DNA of 64,000 bases, taken from contig JAEZLR010000011.1 in NCBI GenBank assembly GCA_023415205.1, positions 48,184 through 112,183 on the forward strand, in the 5' to 3' direction. The notes under the pieces were generated by a model, which was not told where the DNA came from, did no database searches, and saw only the letters and a list, made by a program, of their open reading frames with translations. Positions 1-8,457 of the stretch are shown here, piece by piece (within the stretch, counting starts at the first letter, position 1; each line of letters opens with the position of its first letter). The position numbers were made by a program, and so were the translations under genes. The stretch comes from Bacillota bacterium. GTDB taxonomy: Bacteria; Bacillota; Clostridia; DSM-8532.

Positions 1-1
1 G

Positions 2-442
2 AGCTCCAGCCTTGTGCTTATTCCTGGATTAGTCATGGTAGGCTATGCAACCATGAAGCTGGGTATCCCTCTTACCTTTGGAAAAGTCGCAGGCTATCTC
101 CTGCTGCTTTTGCTCATGCTACTTCTTTTCTACAGCTTGATGCTTATTATCCGTACCCTGTCCTTCTGGTTTATAAAAACCGATGCCCTCAATGATCTGG
201 AAAACGAGATGATAGGCTTCAGCCTCCGGATTCCCGGTATTGTTTATACGGGTATCGCCAAGCTGGTGCTTTACGTACTTCTTCCCTACGCCCTTTTTGC
301 CACCCTACCCACACAATACTTTACAGATACCCTGTCCTTAGGCCAATGGGCCTTGGCATTGGGGGTTACTTTCGCTTTCTTTCTTATTGCTCGTGGGCTC
401 TGGCATCTGGGCCTCAGGAATTACACCAGTGCCAGCAGCTAG
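2..442 (+). CDS. ABC-2 type transporter permease, C-terminal part (5' end outside window)
   Basis: The reading frame is open from the window edge, so only the last ~146 residues are seen and no start codon is assigned. The protein is very hydrophobic, with about four membrane segments separated by short charged loops, and ends in an arginine/aromatic stretch (LWHLGLRNY) close to the tail of COG3694/COG4587-type ABC-2 permeases. Such permeases normally sit beside an ATPase and a second permease, which would lie left of the window. The substrate cannot be told. The assignment rests on overall look and the tail motif. Confidence 0.6.
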   Translation, partial: SSSLVLIPGLVMVGYATMKLGIPLTFGKVAGYLLLLLLMLLLFYSLMLIIRTLSFWFIKTDALNDLENEMIGFSLRIPGIVYTGIAKLVLYVLLPYALFATLPTQYFTDTLSLGQWALALGVTFAFFLIARGLWHLGLRNYTSASS

Positions 443-471
443 GATTTAGGGTGATGTTCCATCGGCTTTTC

Positions 472-500
472 TTGATTCTGCGGGGTTCATGCTATATAAT
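472..500 (+). promoter_or_regulatory. Sigma-A-type promoter for the gene at 538
   Basis: TTGATT at 472-477 and a perfect TATAAT at 495-500 are separated by 17 bases, 38 bases upstream of the next start codon. The ABC permease therefore probably does not drive the following gene. Confidence 0.55.
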
Positions 501-537
501 TGAATTTGTCAATATTTGTACTTTTTTGGAGGAGCCG

Positions 538-1107
538 ATGAAACGTTGCTTAAGAATACTGTTAATTATTACTCTACTTATATTCTTTGCTATGGGTACA
601 CTTTCCCATGGTGACGTTGGCAACCACAACTCTTTTGACATCGACAGCTCCGATATGGATTTGGACTTAGACTCGGGTACCGGGGAGCTGGCCTCCATCC
701 TTAAGTTTATTGTCATCTTCATAAAAAGCCCTTGGTACGTGAAGCTCCTCCTTATAGGCGCCATCGTCTGGATGGTAATGGCGGAAAAAAACAAAAATAA
801 GAAAATGCGAAAGAAGTACATCCAATGTGACAAGAGTTTTATCCAAAGCCTCGACACCACCGAAGAGGAGCTTAAAGAGATAGCCAAGCAAAAGGTCCTT
901 ACTAAATTCGGTGAAAAAACCAAGCTGGATTACATAGAAATTGCAAGCTTTGAGAAAGATGAAAGCTCTCATAGGATAACTTTCTTGGTCAAGTTTCACG
1001 AGGCCTTTCGTTACGTTCTTTTGGTGCTTTCTCATAGATCCATTGATAGTGGAAGATACGAGAATGAAGGCTTTGAAGTGCTAAGCATTAATGATGTGAA
1101 GAAATAA
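538..1107 (+). CDS. Small membrane protein of unknown function
   Basis: 189 residues. The start is the ATG preceded by GGAGGAG; longer upstream frames lack a ribosome-binding site. An N-terminal signal-like hydrophobic segment (about residues 6-22) is followed by an Asp/Ser-rich low-complexity stretch (about 33-55), a second hydrophobic helix (about 63-83), then a Lys/Arg-rich turn and a soluble C-terminal domain of ~100 residues. That layout (signal, acidic linker, one helix, cytosolic domain) recalls bacterial Tim44-like proteins, but I could not see a motif that proves it. Its last 27 bases overlap the end of the convergent transporter gene. Confidence 0.55.
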   Translation: MKRCLRILLIITLLIFFAMGTLSHGDVGNHNSFDIDSSDMDLDLDSGTGELASILKFIVIFIKSPWYVKLLLIGAIVWMVMAEKNKNKKMRKKYIQCDKSFIQSLDTTEEELKEIAKQKVLTKFGEKTKLDYIEIASFEKDESSHRITFLVKFHEAFRYVLLVLSHRSIDSGRYENEGFEVLSINDVKK

Positions 1108-2226
1108 CAGGGCAGCGCCCCCCAACAAGAGCAGGAACACAACATTAAAGACTGTGAATATCCTTAAAAACCGTCCTGAGAGCTTAGGATGGGCCTTGGT
1201 ATAGAGTTTATAGGAAATGACACTGGCCAGCGAGGCAATCAGGGTCCCCATCCCTCCCACATTCACACCCAGGAGTAATTCCCTGTAATTGTTAGTGAAG
1301 CCCGACAGAAGAACCGCTGCGGGGACATTGCTGATGATCTGGCTGACAAGGACAGAAATAATAAATTCACCCCTTGTCAGTAATTCGGCAATAAAGTGTC
1401 TTACGGGTTCAATCTCTGAGAGATTGCCCACAAAGATAAAGAAACCAACAAAGGTGAGCAACAGGGAATAGTCAACCTCAAGAAATAGGTGTCTGTCCAT
1501 AATAAGAACACAGAGTGTCACAATAACAGCCGCCCAAAGATAGGGAACAATATTAAAAACGGCCAAAACCGACAGCCCAAAGAGCAGACAATATACTAAT
1601 AAGCGCTTTTTGTCCATACATTGTGAAGTTATCTTCTCAATGGTCGGCAAGGGCTTTTTTTCTATTAATAATGAGGAAAGTACTAAAAACAGACCGCCTA
1701 AAGCAACGATGGGAAGCAATAGCAGAAGGAACTCAACTAACCCTAACTGATATCGTGAAAACAAATAAAGGTTCTGTGGGTTTCCCATGGGCGTGAGGCT
1801 ACTGCCTATATTTGCAGCAATGGTTTGAAGTACAATGACTACTATGGCATAACGGGACTCATTAACTTTGTCGAGCACTATCAGGGTAAAGGGAACTAAA
1901 GTGATGAGAGCCACATCATTGGTCATAAACATAGCCAGAACATAGGTTAGAAGAACAATTCCCAATCCAAGCTGTCTCATATGACGGCTTTTCTTTGCCA
2001 CAAGCTCTGCTGCCACCTCAAAGGCTTGTATTTTTTTAAACCCAGCGACCACAACCATCAGACAAAACAGGCACAGGAGAACTTCATAATCAATGTATTC
2101 AAGGTACGCCCTGGAAGGTGGCATATAAAAAGCAGAAATAATGGCCGCAATGATTGAAACCACAAGAACCACTTCTTGTTTAAGCCATTTTAATACCCTC
2201 TGGACATGTTGATTTTTTGCTTTCAT
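1081..2226 (-). CDS. ArsB/NhaD/citrate-type ion transporter (SLC13-like permease)
   Basis: 381 residues, almost all in membrane helices, about 10-11 in number. The pattern 'FMTNDVALITLVPFTLIVL' near residues 100-118 and 'GNPQNLYLF' near 145-155 are typical of the ion-transporter (IT) superfamily that includes arsenite, sodium and dicarboxylate carriers. The second half carries 'QIISNVPAAVLLSGF', the repeated N-P-rich re-entrant motif of this fold. The substrate cannot be read from sequence. It stands alone on the minus strand behind the rplL terminator and overlaps its plus-strand neighbour by 27 bases at the 3' end. Confidence 0.8.
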   Translation of the reverse strand: MKAKNQHVQRVLKWLKQEVVLVVSIIAAIISAFYMPPSRAYLEYIDYEVLLCLFCLMVVVAGFKKIQAFEVAAELVAKKSRHMRQLGLGIVLLTYVLAMFMTNDVALITLVPFTLIVLDKVNESRYAIVVIVLQTIAANIGSSLTPMGNPQNLYLFSRYQLGLVEFLLLLLPIVALGGLFLVLSSLLIEKKPLPTIEKITSQCMDKKRLLVYCLLFGLSVLAVFNIVPYLWAAVIVTLCVLIMDRHLFLEVDYSLLLTFVGFFIFVGNLSEIEPVRHFIAELLTRGEFIISVLVSQIISNVPAAVLLSGFTNNYRELLLGVNVGGMGTLIASLASVISYKLYTKAHPKLSGRFLRIFTVFNVVFLLLLGGAALLFLHIINA

Positions 2227-2283
2227 GACTATGTAAACCCCTTTTTTCCTTTAGCTCTTCCTTGACGAATGATCCCACTGATG

Positions 2284-2311
2284 AAAAAAAGAGAGCCATT
2301 GGCTCTCTTTC
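2284..2311 (-). terminator. Intrinsic terminator after rplL
   Basis: Seven-base-pair stem GAGAGCC/GGCTCTC (2291-2297, 2301-2307) with a three-base loop, flanked by A and T runs on both sides. On the minus strand it is followed by seven T residues. It closes the rplKAJL operon. Confidence 0.85.
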
Positions 2312-2329
2312 TACTTACAAAAGGCAAGA

Positions 2330-2704
2330 TTACTTAATTTCAACAGTTGCGCCAACTTCCTTGAACTTAGCAGCGATAGCATTAGCCTCGTCCTTGGATA
2401 CGCCTTCCTTGATGGTGCTAGGAACATTTTCTGTAACGTCCTTAGCTTCCTTAAGGCCCAGGCTGGTGATTTCACGAACAACCTTGATTACCTTAATCTT
2501 CTCTGCACCGGCATCCTTAAGGATAACGTTGAATTCGGTTTGTTCTTCAACAGGAGCTGCAGCAGCAGCGGCAGGACCAGCAGCAACTGCAACAGGAGCT
2601 GCGGATACGCCAAACTCTTCTTCGATTGCCTTTACAAGATCCTTGAGTTCAAGGATAGTTAAAGTTTTGATTTCATCAATAAACTTTGTGATCTTTTCAC
2701 TCAT
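2330..2704 (-). CDS. rplL: 50S ribosomal protein L7/L12
   Basis: 124 residues, the usual family length. Helical N-terminal dimerisation domain, an Ala/Pro/Val-rich hinge (about residues 37-55), then the conserved C-terminal domain that recruits translation factors (GLKEAKD.V....TIKEGVSKDEA). The start is the ATG at 2702-2704: the GGAGG box lies just upstream of it and overlaps an earlier ATG five codons away. Last gene of the rplK-A-J-L group; it ends in a terminator instead of running into rpoB. Confidence 0.97.
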   Translation of the reverse strand: MSEKITKFIDEIKTLTILELKDLVKAIEEEFGVSAAPVAVAAGPAAAAAAPVEEQTEFNVILKDAGAEKIKVIKVVREITSLGLKEAKDVTENVPSTIKEGVSKDEANAIAAKFKEVGATVEIK

Positions 2705-2753
2705 TTCAATATCCTCCATTTAATCAATTCTTTTAAAATTTCTGTACATTGGA

Positions 2754-3254
2754 TTAAGCATTTTGTTCCTGCTTCTCAGCAATGGCATTAAGAGCAGCAG
2801 CAAGACCATAGAGGGGGCTCTGAAGACTTCCGATGAATTTGGCAAGGAGTTCCTCTCTGGAAGGAGTGGAAGCTAATTCCTTCACGCCATCAACATCAAT
2901 GATATTGCCTTCAACCATACCACCCTTGATTTCGAGCTTTTCATAGTCCTTGGCATATTTGGCCAGAATCTTTGAAGGAGCTACAGGGTCATTACTGATA
3001 GCAATAGCGGTAGGACCTTCCAGATACTTTCCGAGTCCTTCCAAATTGCTGTCCTTGGCGGCAAAGTTGATAATAGAGTTTTTAATGACTTTATAATCAA
3101 CGTTTGCTTCACGCAATGCTTTTCTCAATAGGGTATCCTGTTCAACTGTCAGGCCTCTGTAGTCTGTGAGAACTACGGATTTTGCCTCTTTCAGCTTTTG
3201 AGCAAGTTCTTCAACCTGAGCCTTCTTTAGATTGAGAAGTTTTTCACTGGGCAT
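2754..3254 (-). CDS. rplJ: 50S ribosomal protein L10
   Basis: 166 residues. Binds 23S rRNA at the stalk base and carries L7/L12 dimers on its C-terminal helix. Conserved N-terminal pattern 'VVLTDYRGLTV' and 'KVIKNSI' are visible. AAGGAGGTG precedes the ATG. A long leader with the conserved L10 autoregulatory element and an attenuator hairpin lies upstream (3285-3425), so L10-L12 synthesis is probably controlled by L10 binding to its own mRNA. Confidence 0.97.
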   Translation of the reverse strand: MPSEKLLNLKKAQVEELAQKLKEAKSVVLTDYRGLTVEQDTLLRKALREANVDYKVIKNSIINFAAKDSNLEGLGKYLEGPTAIAISNDPVAPSKILAKYAKDYEKLEIKGGMVEGNIIDVDGVKELASTPSREELLAKFIGSLQSPLYGLAAALNAIAEKQEQNA

Positions 3255-3284
3255 TAGTGCACCTCCTTAAAAACGTAATAAAGA

Positions 3285-3332
3285 TATCAAAAAACCCTTC
3301 CATAATCCAACCATAGACTATGAAAGGGTTTT
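3285..3332 (-). terminator. Attenuator hairpin in the rplJ leader
   Basis: AAAACCCTT (3291-3299) pairs with AAGGGTTTT (3324-3332), extended by CATA/TATG, and is followed on the minus strand by a run of T. It sits between the L10-binding leader and the rplJ ribosome-binding site, 30 bases before the gene, as expected of a leader attenuator. Confidence 0.75.
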
Positions 3333-3336
3333 AAAA

Positions 3337-3425
3337 CCAATTCAGAGATACCTCGGCAGGATGATATACGTTATATCCGCTGCCACTTAAAAAGCAACCT
3401 CGGATTCCTGCTGTCTACAGCCGAT
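3337..3425 (-). ncRNA. L10 leader (ribosomal protein autoregulatory RNA)
   Basis: On the minus strand the leader reads 'GTAGACAGCAGGAATCCGAGGT', cut here by position (3388-3418), and later 'CCTGCCGAGGT' at 3350-3360. These paired blocks are hallmarks of the L10 leader RNA of Firmicutes, which L10(L12)4 binds. The attenuator hairpin follows immediately. Confidence 0.8.
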
Positions 3426-3466
3426 GTTAAGTTTTCACATGCGTTATTTTACAATAATGCACTCAA

Positions 3467-4162
3467 TTAGTCAAGCGCTTTTTGCTGATTGATTTTGATA
3501 CCCGGTCCCATGGTGGAGGTAACGGTAACGCTCCTCAGATACTGACCCTTTGCAGCCGAAGGCTTTGCCTTGACAACAGCATCAATAAGGGTATGGAAGT
3601 TGTCATGGAGCTTTTCGGTTCCAAAGGAAACCTTGCCAATGGGACAATGGATAATATTTGTCTTATCCAAACGGTATTCAATTTTACCGGCTTTAATATC
3701 AGCGATTGCCTTTGCAATATCCATGGTAACGGTACCGGCCTTAGGATTAGGCATCAGGCCCTTAGGACCCAAAACACGACCCAGACGACCCACAACGCCC
3801 ATCATATCAGGAGTTGCAACAACCACATCAAATTCAAACCAGTTTTCCTTTTGGATCTTGTTTACGAGATCCTCGGAGCCAACATAGTCAGCACCATTCT
3901 GCTCTGCCTCGGTAGCTTTATCTCCTTTTGCGAAAACCAAAACACGAACAGTTTTACCGGTACCATGCGGCAGAACCACCGCACCTCTGACCTGTTGATC
4001 AGCGTGACGAGAGTCAACACCGAGCTTAATGTGCGCTTCAACAGTCTCGTCAAACTTTGCGGGAGCTGCTTTTTGCACTAAGTCCATTGCCTCTACTGGC
4101 TCATACAATCTTGTTCTATCAACAAGCTTGAGACTCTCAAGATATTTCTTGCCTCTCTTCAT
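3467..4162 (-). CDS. rplA: 50S ribosomal protein L1
   Basis: 231 residues. Two-domain rRNA-binding protein of the L1 stalk; it can also repress its own operon. Conserved 'RGAVVLPHGTGK', 'GRVLGPKGLMPNPK' and the C-terminal 'TSTMGPGIKI' are seen. AAGGAGTG lies upstream of the ATG. It follows rplK after a 191-base gap. Confidence 0.98.
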   Translation of the reverse strand: MKRGKKYLESLKLVDRTRLYEPVEAMDLVQKAAPAKFDETVEAHIKLGVDSRHADQQVRGAVVLPHGTGKTVRVLVFAKGDKATEAEQNGADYVGSEDLVNKIQKENWFEFDVVVATPDMMGVVGRLGRVLGPKGLMPNPKAGTVTMDIAKAIADIKAGKIEYRLDKTNIIHCPIGKVSFGTEKLHDNFHTLIDAVVKAKPSAAKGQYLRSVTVTSTMGPGIKINQQKALD

Positions 4163-4353
4163 TTCATTTCACTCCTTAAGTGGTAAATAGTAGCGGGAAT
4201 TCTCCCTCCCACGTGAGAAAAGATTGAAATACTAGTTCCGCTTTCTTCCTCAGCCAACACAATTAGCCGAGAGCGTTGAGTAAAACTTGGAGCGGAAGTC
4301 ATGTTTCAACTTTCAGGGGTCTTGAAACGTTGAACGAATGTGTCATTCGTTTC
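4163..4353 (-). other. rplK-rplA spacer with two hairpins
   Basis: The spacer is longer than usual for this operon. It holds GTTTCAA/TTGAAAC (4303-4309, 4322-4328) and a perfect ACGAATG/CATTCGT stem with a three-base loop (4334-4350) directly behind the rplK stop codon. No T-tract follows, so these are processing or stability structures rather than clear terminators. No gene is seen. Confidence 0.5.
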
Positions 4354-4779
4354 CTAGTCAACAACAACGACGCCCATGCTTCTAGCTGTTCCAGCAACCA
4401 TGCTCATAGCAGTTTCAACACTGCCTGCATTAAGGTCGGGCATTTTCAGCTCAGCAATCTTTCTTACATCTTCCTTGGTGATCTTGGCTACCTTTTCCTT
4501 ATGAGGCTTTGCAGATCCGCTTTCGATCTTGCACGCCTTCTTAATCAGAACGGCAGCAGGGGGAGTCTTTGTAATAAACGTAAATGAACGGTCGCTGTAA
4601 ACCGTGATAACGACCGGAATAACCAACCCAACATCCTTCGCGGTTCTTTCATTGAACTCCTTACAGAATCCCATGATATTAACGCCATGCTGGCCAAGGG
4701 CTGGTCCAACCGGTGGTGCAGGGGTTGCCTTACCTGCATTGAGCTGTAATTTTACATAGCCCGAAACTTTCTTTGCCAT
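4354..4779 (-). CDS. rplK: 50S ribosomal protein L11
   Basis: 141 residues, full length. Binds the GTPase-associated region of 23S rRNA. N-terminal 'QLNAGKATPAPPVGPALGQHG' and the C-terminal RNA-binding domain are intact. GGGAGGTGG precedes the ATG. Operon order nusG-rplK-rplA-rplJ-rplL is the standard one. Confidence 0.98.
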   Translation of the reverse strand: MAKKVSGYVKLQLNAGKATPAPPVGPALGQHGVNIMGFCKEFNERTAKDVGLVIPVVITVYSDRSFTFITKTPPAAVLIKKACKIESGSAKPHKEKVAKITKEDVRKIAELKMPDLNAGSVETAMSMVAGTARSMGVVVVD

Positions 4780-4855
4780 TTTTAGTCCACCTCCCAGTAA
4801 TCTTGCCTGAATTAACAGGTCTATAATCCATAGCCTTAGCTAAAGAATTATCCAA

Positions 4856-5374
4856 TTAAAGCTTTTGAATCTGAATAAATTCCAACTCCACCGGAGTCTC
4901 TCTGCCGAACATTGAAACCATAACACGAACCTTTTTCTTATCCATGCTGATTTCTTCGACCGTACCAATGAAGCTTTCAAGCGGTCCATCTATGACCCGG
5001 ACGCTATCGCCCACCTCATAGTCCACAACCGTCTCAAACTGTTCAACGCCCATCATCCGAACTTCATCTTCCGATAAGGGAACAGGCTTGGAGCCGGGGC
5101 CTACAAATCCGGTAACCCCTCGGGTATTTCGCACCACGTACCAGGAATCATCGGACATGATCATCTTTACAAGCACGTAGCCGGGGAATACCTTTTTAAG
5201 TGTCGCTTTCTTCTTGCCATCCTTTATTTCGATCTGCTCTTCCATGGGAACAACCACATCAAGAATAAAGTCCTGCATCTTTCTGTTTTCTACAATCTTT
5301 TCAATGTTGGCCTTTACCTTATTCTCATAACCGGAATAGGTATGGACAACATACCATCTTGCTTCCTCTGTCAT
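4856..5374 (-). CDS. nusG: Transcription termination/antitermination protein NusG
   Basis: 172 residues. N-terminal NGN domain (WYVVHTYSGYENKVK; FPGYVLV; VRNTRGVTGFVG), which contacts RNA polymerase, and a C-terminal KOW domain (about 120-172, 'GDSVRVIDGPLESFIGTV') that binds Rho or ribosomal protein S10. It follows secE by 48 bases in the conserved secE-nusG pair. Confidence 0.97.
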   Translation of the reverse strand: MTEEARWYVVHTYSGYENKVKANIEKIVENRKMQDFILDVVVPMEEQIEIKDGKKKATLKKVFPGYVLVKMIMSDDSWYVVRNTRGVTGFVGPGSKPVPLSEDEVRMMGVEQFETVVDYEVGDSVRVIDGPLESFIGTVEEISMDKKKVRVMVSMFGRETPVELEFIQIQKL

Positions 5375-5422
5375 ACTTCTTAAGCGGAGACTTAATCTCC
5401 AGCCCTCCTTTTATCTTCTTGG

Positions 5423-5632
5423 TTACTGCCCGAAAACAGCTCTGAAGATAAGGCCAAGACCAAAATCTGCAATCCAAACAACAACACCTATTAAAAGGCA
5501 TGCAGCAAATACAACGAGGGTATTGTTAATCAATTGTTGTCTGGTAGGCCAAATAACCTTTTTCATTTCCATACGGATTTCTTTAAAGAACCTACCCGTA
5601 CGTTGGCTGAATTTTTCTTTTTGTTCAGTCAT
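5423..5632 (-). CDS. secE: Preprotein translocase subunit SecE
   Basis: 69 residues from the ATG at 5630-5632 (MTEQKEKFS), which has a GGGGAG box upstream; a longer frame starting 22 codons earlier runs into rpmG and lacks a site. Single C-terminal membrane helix preceded by the amphipathic 'EIRMEMKKVIWPTRQQ' that is diagnostic for bacterial SecE. Stabilises SecY in the translocon. Confidence 0.95.
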   Translation of the reverse strand: MTEQKEKFSQRTGRFFKEIRMEMKKVIWPTRQQLINNTLVVFAACLLIGVVVWIADFGLGLIFRAVFGQ

Positions 5633-5652
5633 AGGTGACAACTCCCCGTTTT

Positions 5653-5802
5653 TTATTTGGTTTCCTTGTGGGCTGTGTGTTTGCGGCAGAATCTGCAATA
5701 TTTGTTCATTTCCAGTCTGTCAGGGTCATTTTTCTTATTCTTCTTGGTATCATAATTTCTCTGCTTGCATTCAGTACAAGCCATGGTGATTCTGACTCTC
5801 AT
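5653..5802 (-). CDS. rpmG: 50S ribosomal protein L33
   Basis: 49 residues, starting MRVRITMACTECK and ending KHTAHKETK. Four cysteines in two CxxC pairs (CTEC, CRFC) make this the zinc-binding form of L33. AGGAG lies eight bases before the ATG. It leads the rpmG-secE-nusG-rplKAJL run, a standard Firmicutes order; its stop codon is 20 bases from the secE start. Confidence 0.95.
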   Translation of the reverse strand: MRVRITMACTECKQRNYDTKKNKKNDPDRLEMNKYCRFCRKHTAHKETK

Positions 5803-5987
5803 TTGGAACACTCCTATGCTATCAACTGATTCATTTTTGCATAAAAAAAAACGCTGTCAAAGCAATAAAAAGAATAACATACCTGAATATCAAAAGTCAA
5901 GCTTTTACTAAAAAAAGTCTGATTGAAAGGCTCTTACCGAGTATACTTAAACAAATGTATCATAATAGTGTGAATATCATCGATAGC

Positions 5988-6026
5988 TCCTGCAGGCAGA
6001 AGGCCTATCACCCTCCGCCTGCAGGA
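5988..6026 (-). repeat. Inverted repeat between secF and rpmG
   Basis: Perfect 10-base arms TCCTGCAGGC and GCCTGCAGGA flank a 19-base loop. It lies 38 bases past the secF stop. There is no T-tract on either strand, so it may be an mRNA 3' end stabiliser. The rest of 5803-6063 is AT-rich and probably contains the rpmG operon promoter. Confidence 0.55.
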
Positions 6027-6063
6027 CATTGAATACAACGGGTAGCATTTAAGCTATCAGTAT

Positions 6064-7005
6064 TTATTTCAACGCCACTCTTTTCTTTCTTTCCTTCCAA
6101 ACCAACCACAGCGGTGAAGCAATGAAGATGGTGGAGTATACACCTGTAATAACACCAATGAGCAGTGAGAAGCTGAAATCCTTCAGTGATCCAATATTAT
6201 TAACCACGGAGAAAACCAACAGAACCACAATACAGATCAACGTGGTCACCATGGTGTTGATAGAACGGGAAAGGGATTGGTGGATGCTCACATTGACGAT
6301 GCTCCCAAGATCGGACTTTTTCATGAGGCTGGTGTTCTCACGAATTCTGTCATACACCACCACAGTGTCATTCATGGAGTAACCGATGACTGTCAGTATG
6401 GTCGCAATAAAGATATCGTTCAAAGGCAGCTTAAAGACAACATAAATACCAAACATAACCCCGGTGTCATGCAATAGAGCAAGAATTGCGCATACTGCCG
6501 CAGAAAACCCGCTCAAAACACTGAAACGCCAGGCCACATAGAAGAGAATAAGCAGGGAGGAAATCACGACTGCCAGAATACCTTTCTCAAGGGTCTCTTT
6601 ACCGATGGTGGGGGTGATGCTGACATTCTCATTCCTTTGACTGTCCATCTTGACCGGGAAATTCTGAGAGATTATTTCCTTGACCTTATCCTCTTCTTCA
6701 CGGGTCAAAGGCTCATTGCCTGCAATGTCGATACGAAGCATATCAATAGAGGCAGTATTGGCCTCCGCACTGTAGGTTTTTGTGATGCTGGCCACAACCT
6801 TCTTATTGATGCTCTGTTCAACCAGCTCCCCTGCCTTGTTGGGATCAATCTCCCCCAGGGTCTCGATCATCATACGGGTACCCCCCTTGAAGCTGATGTC
6901 AAGGGTCACACCGTTAATGACAAGCATTATGGCAAAAAATACAAACAAGGCTATACTGAAGCCAAAAGCATACTTCTTGTTCTTAACAAAATCATACCGC
7001 CTCAC
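6064..7005 (-). CDS. secF: Protein translocase subunit SecF
   Basis: 313 residues, six membrane helices and one large outer loop (about 40-130). Conserved 'GIDISFKGG'-like block (here 'LDISFKGGTRM') and 'LTVIGYSMNDTVVVYDRIREN' are present. The start is a GTG at 7003-7005 with GGAGG upstream; it overlaps the end of secD by 14 bases, so the two are translationally coupled. With SecD it uses proton motive force to pull secreted proteins out of SecYEG. Confidence 0.96.
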   Translation of the reverse strand: MRRYDFVKNKKYAFGFSIALFVFFAIMLVINGVTLDISFKGGTRMMIETLGEIDPNKAGELVEQSINKKVVASITKTYSAEANTASIDMLRIDIAGNEPLTREEEDKVKEIISQNFPVKMDSQRNENVSITPTIGKETLEKGILAVVISSLLILFYVAWRFSVLSGFSAAVCAILALLHDTGVMFGIYVVFKLPLNDIFIATILTVIGYSMNDTVVVYDRIRENTSLMKKSDLGSIVNVSIHQSLSRSINTMVTTLICIVVLLVFSVVNNIGSLKDFSFSLLIGVITGVYSTIFIASPLWLVWKERKKRVALK

Positions 7006-8329
7006 TTGTCTTACCTCCCTTCACGTTCTTCACGCCAAATAACCACTTATTCTTTGCAAAGCCAAAGGCTGAAACACCCTGGAGCATCATCTTGGAAGCG
7101 GTTACTGCAGAGAAGAAGCTGAACAGTGTTCCGAAGAACAGGGTCACACCGAAGCCTCTCACAGCACCCGAACCAAGGACATAAAGAATAACCGCGGTAA
7201 TGATGGTCGTCACATTAGAGTCCAGAATAGCCACATAGGCACGTTTGAAACCTGCGTCAATAGCAGCTCTCAAGGTCTTGCCACTCTTTAACTCTTCCTT
7301 GATACGCTCGAAAATAATAACGTTACCATCAATACTCATACCGATAGAAAGGATGATACCTCCGATACCGGGAAGGGTTACCGATATGTTAAAGTTGGAT
7401 AGAACTAATATCTGTAAAGCCATTAAACCGCACAATGCAAAGACCGAAATCAATCCGGGCAGGCGGTAGTAAAGAATCATGAAAATACAGACCAGAATAA
7501 AGGCGATAATACCGGCCTGAACAGCCACATCCAGCGCTCCCTTACCCAATTGGGCACTGATGGAGTCAACCTTGACAGGCTCAAGCTTGGTGGGCAATGC
7601 ACCGAAACGGATTTTATCGGCAAGAGCCTTGGCACTTTCATAGGTAAACCTGCCGGAGATAGTCGCTTCGGAGGTGGTGATCCGCTCATTGACGGTAGGC
7701 GCCGATAAGCACATCTCATCCATAAAAATGGCTATTCTCTTGCCAACCAAACGCCCTGTGGCCTCAGTAAATTTTTCAACACCTGTGGGCTTTAACTCAA
7801 GGAGAATTTGGTAGTTCCCACTCTGGTCCTGATAAGTGGAGGCTGATTTGACATCCTCACCCGTTAAAACGATTCTTTTGGTGGGCACAAGCAAGCTTGC
7901 GTCAGTATATTGATCCTCGTCATTTACTTCCTGGAAGGTTAATGACCCAGTACTGCCCAGCTCGTCCAAAGCCTTTCTGGGATCAAACTCGGTTTCATTG
8001 GTCGCCCATGGAATATCAATGACCAGGCGGTTGTTGGTGGAGTCCACATTAATGCTCTTATCAAAAATACCCTGAGCATCCAATCGGGCTTCGATAATCT
8101 GACGGGCACTGGCTAAGTCCTGGGCCACATCTCTACCGGCAGAGCCTTCGGGATAGATAGGCTCCATAATAGCACTGATACCACCCCGGATATCAATACC
8201 TGTTCTGATTTCGTTAACACCCTTGACGATTCTTGAATTCTCTGGTCCAAGGCCTGTGAAAGCAAGCCAACACAAAATTGCGATGACAAGGACAACAGCA
8301 AAGAGTTTGAATGTCCTATTATCGTTCAT
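6992..8329 (-). CDS. secD: Protein translocase subunit SecD
   Basis: 445 residues from the ATG at 8327-8329 (MNDNRTFK); the upstream in-frame ATG is part of the GGAGG region and is rejected. First helix, large P1 periplasmic-type domain (IDIRGGISAIMEP; LDAQGI), then five helices with 'GGIILSIGMSIDGNVIIFERIKEE'. Partner of SecF; same transcript. Confidence 0.96.
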   Translation of the reverse strand: MNDNRTFKLFAVVLVIAILCWLAFTGLGPENSRIVKGVNEIRTGIDIRGGISAIMEPIYPEGSAGRDVAQDLASARQIIEARLDAQGIFDKSINVDSTNNRLVIDIPWATNETEFDPRKALDELGSTGSLTFQEVNDEDQYTDASLLVPTKRIVLTGEDVKSASTYQDQSGNYQILLELKPTGVEKFTEATGRLVGKRIAIFMDEMCLSAPTVNERITTSEATISGRFTYESAKALADKIRFGALPTKLEPVKVDSISAQLGKGALDVAVQAGIIAFILVCIFMILYYRLPGLISVFALCGLMALQILVLSNFNISVTLPGIGGIILSIGMSIDGNVIIFERIKEELKSGKTLRAAIDAGFKRAYVAILDSNVTTIITAVILYVLGSGAVRGFGVTLFFGTLFSFFSAVTASKMMLQGVSAFGFAKNKWLFGVKNVKGGKTSEAV

Positions 8330-8373
8330 GGAGAGCTTCCTCCTTCTCATTCTACATTTTAACCACTTTTAGT

Positions 8374-8403
8374 ATTATAAAGCTTGTCTATTGGGAGAGT
8401 CAA
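8374..8403 (-). promoter_or_regulatory. Promoter for secD-secF
   Basis: On the minus strand TTGACT (8398-8403) and TATAAT (8374-8379) are 18 bases apart, about 45 bases before the secD start. This separates secDF from the carbonic anhydrase-like gene upstream. Confidence 0.6.
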
Positions 8404-8457
8404 CAAAAGACAGAAAATACATTCCGCCGCATTAAATTCTGTGAGCTCTCACCGACA

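Noticed and set aside
346..537. A 5' extension of the small membrane protein gene
   Set aside because: It overlaps the ABC permease end, and the strong GGAGG and promoter point to the ATG at 538.
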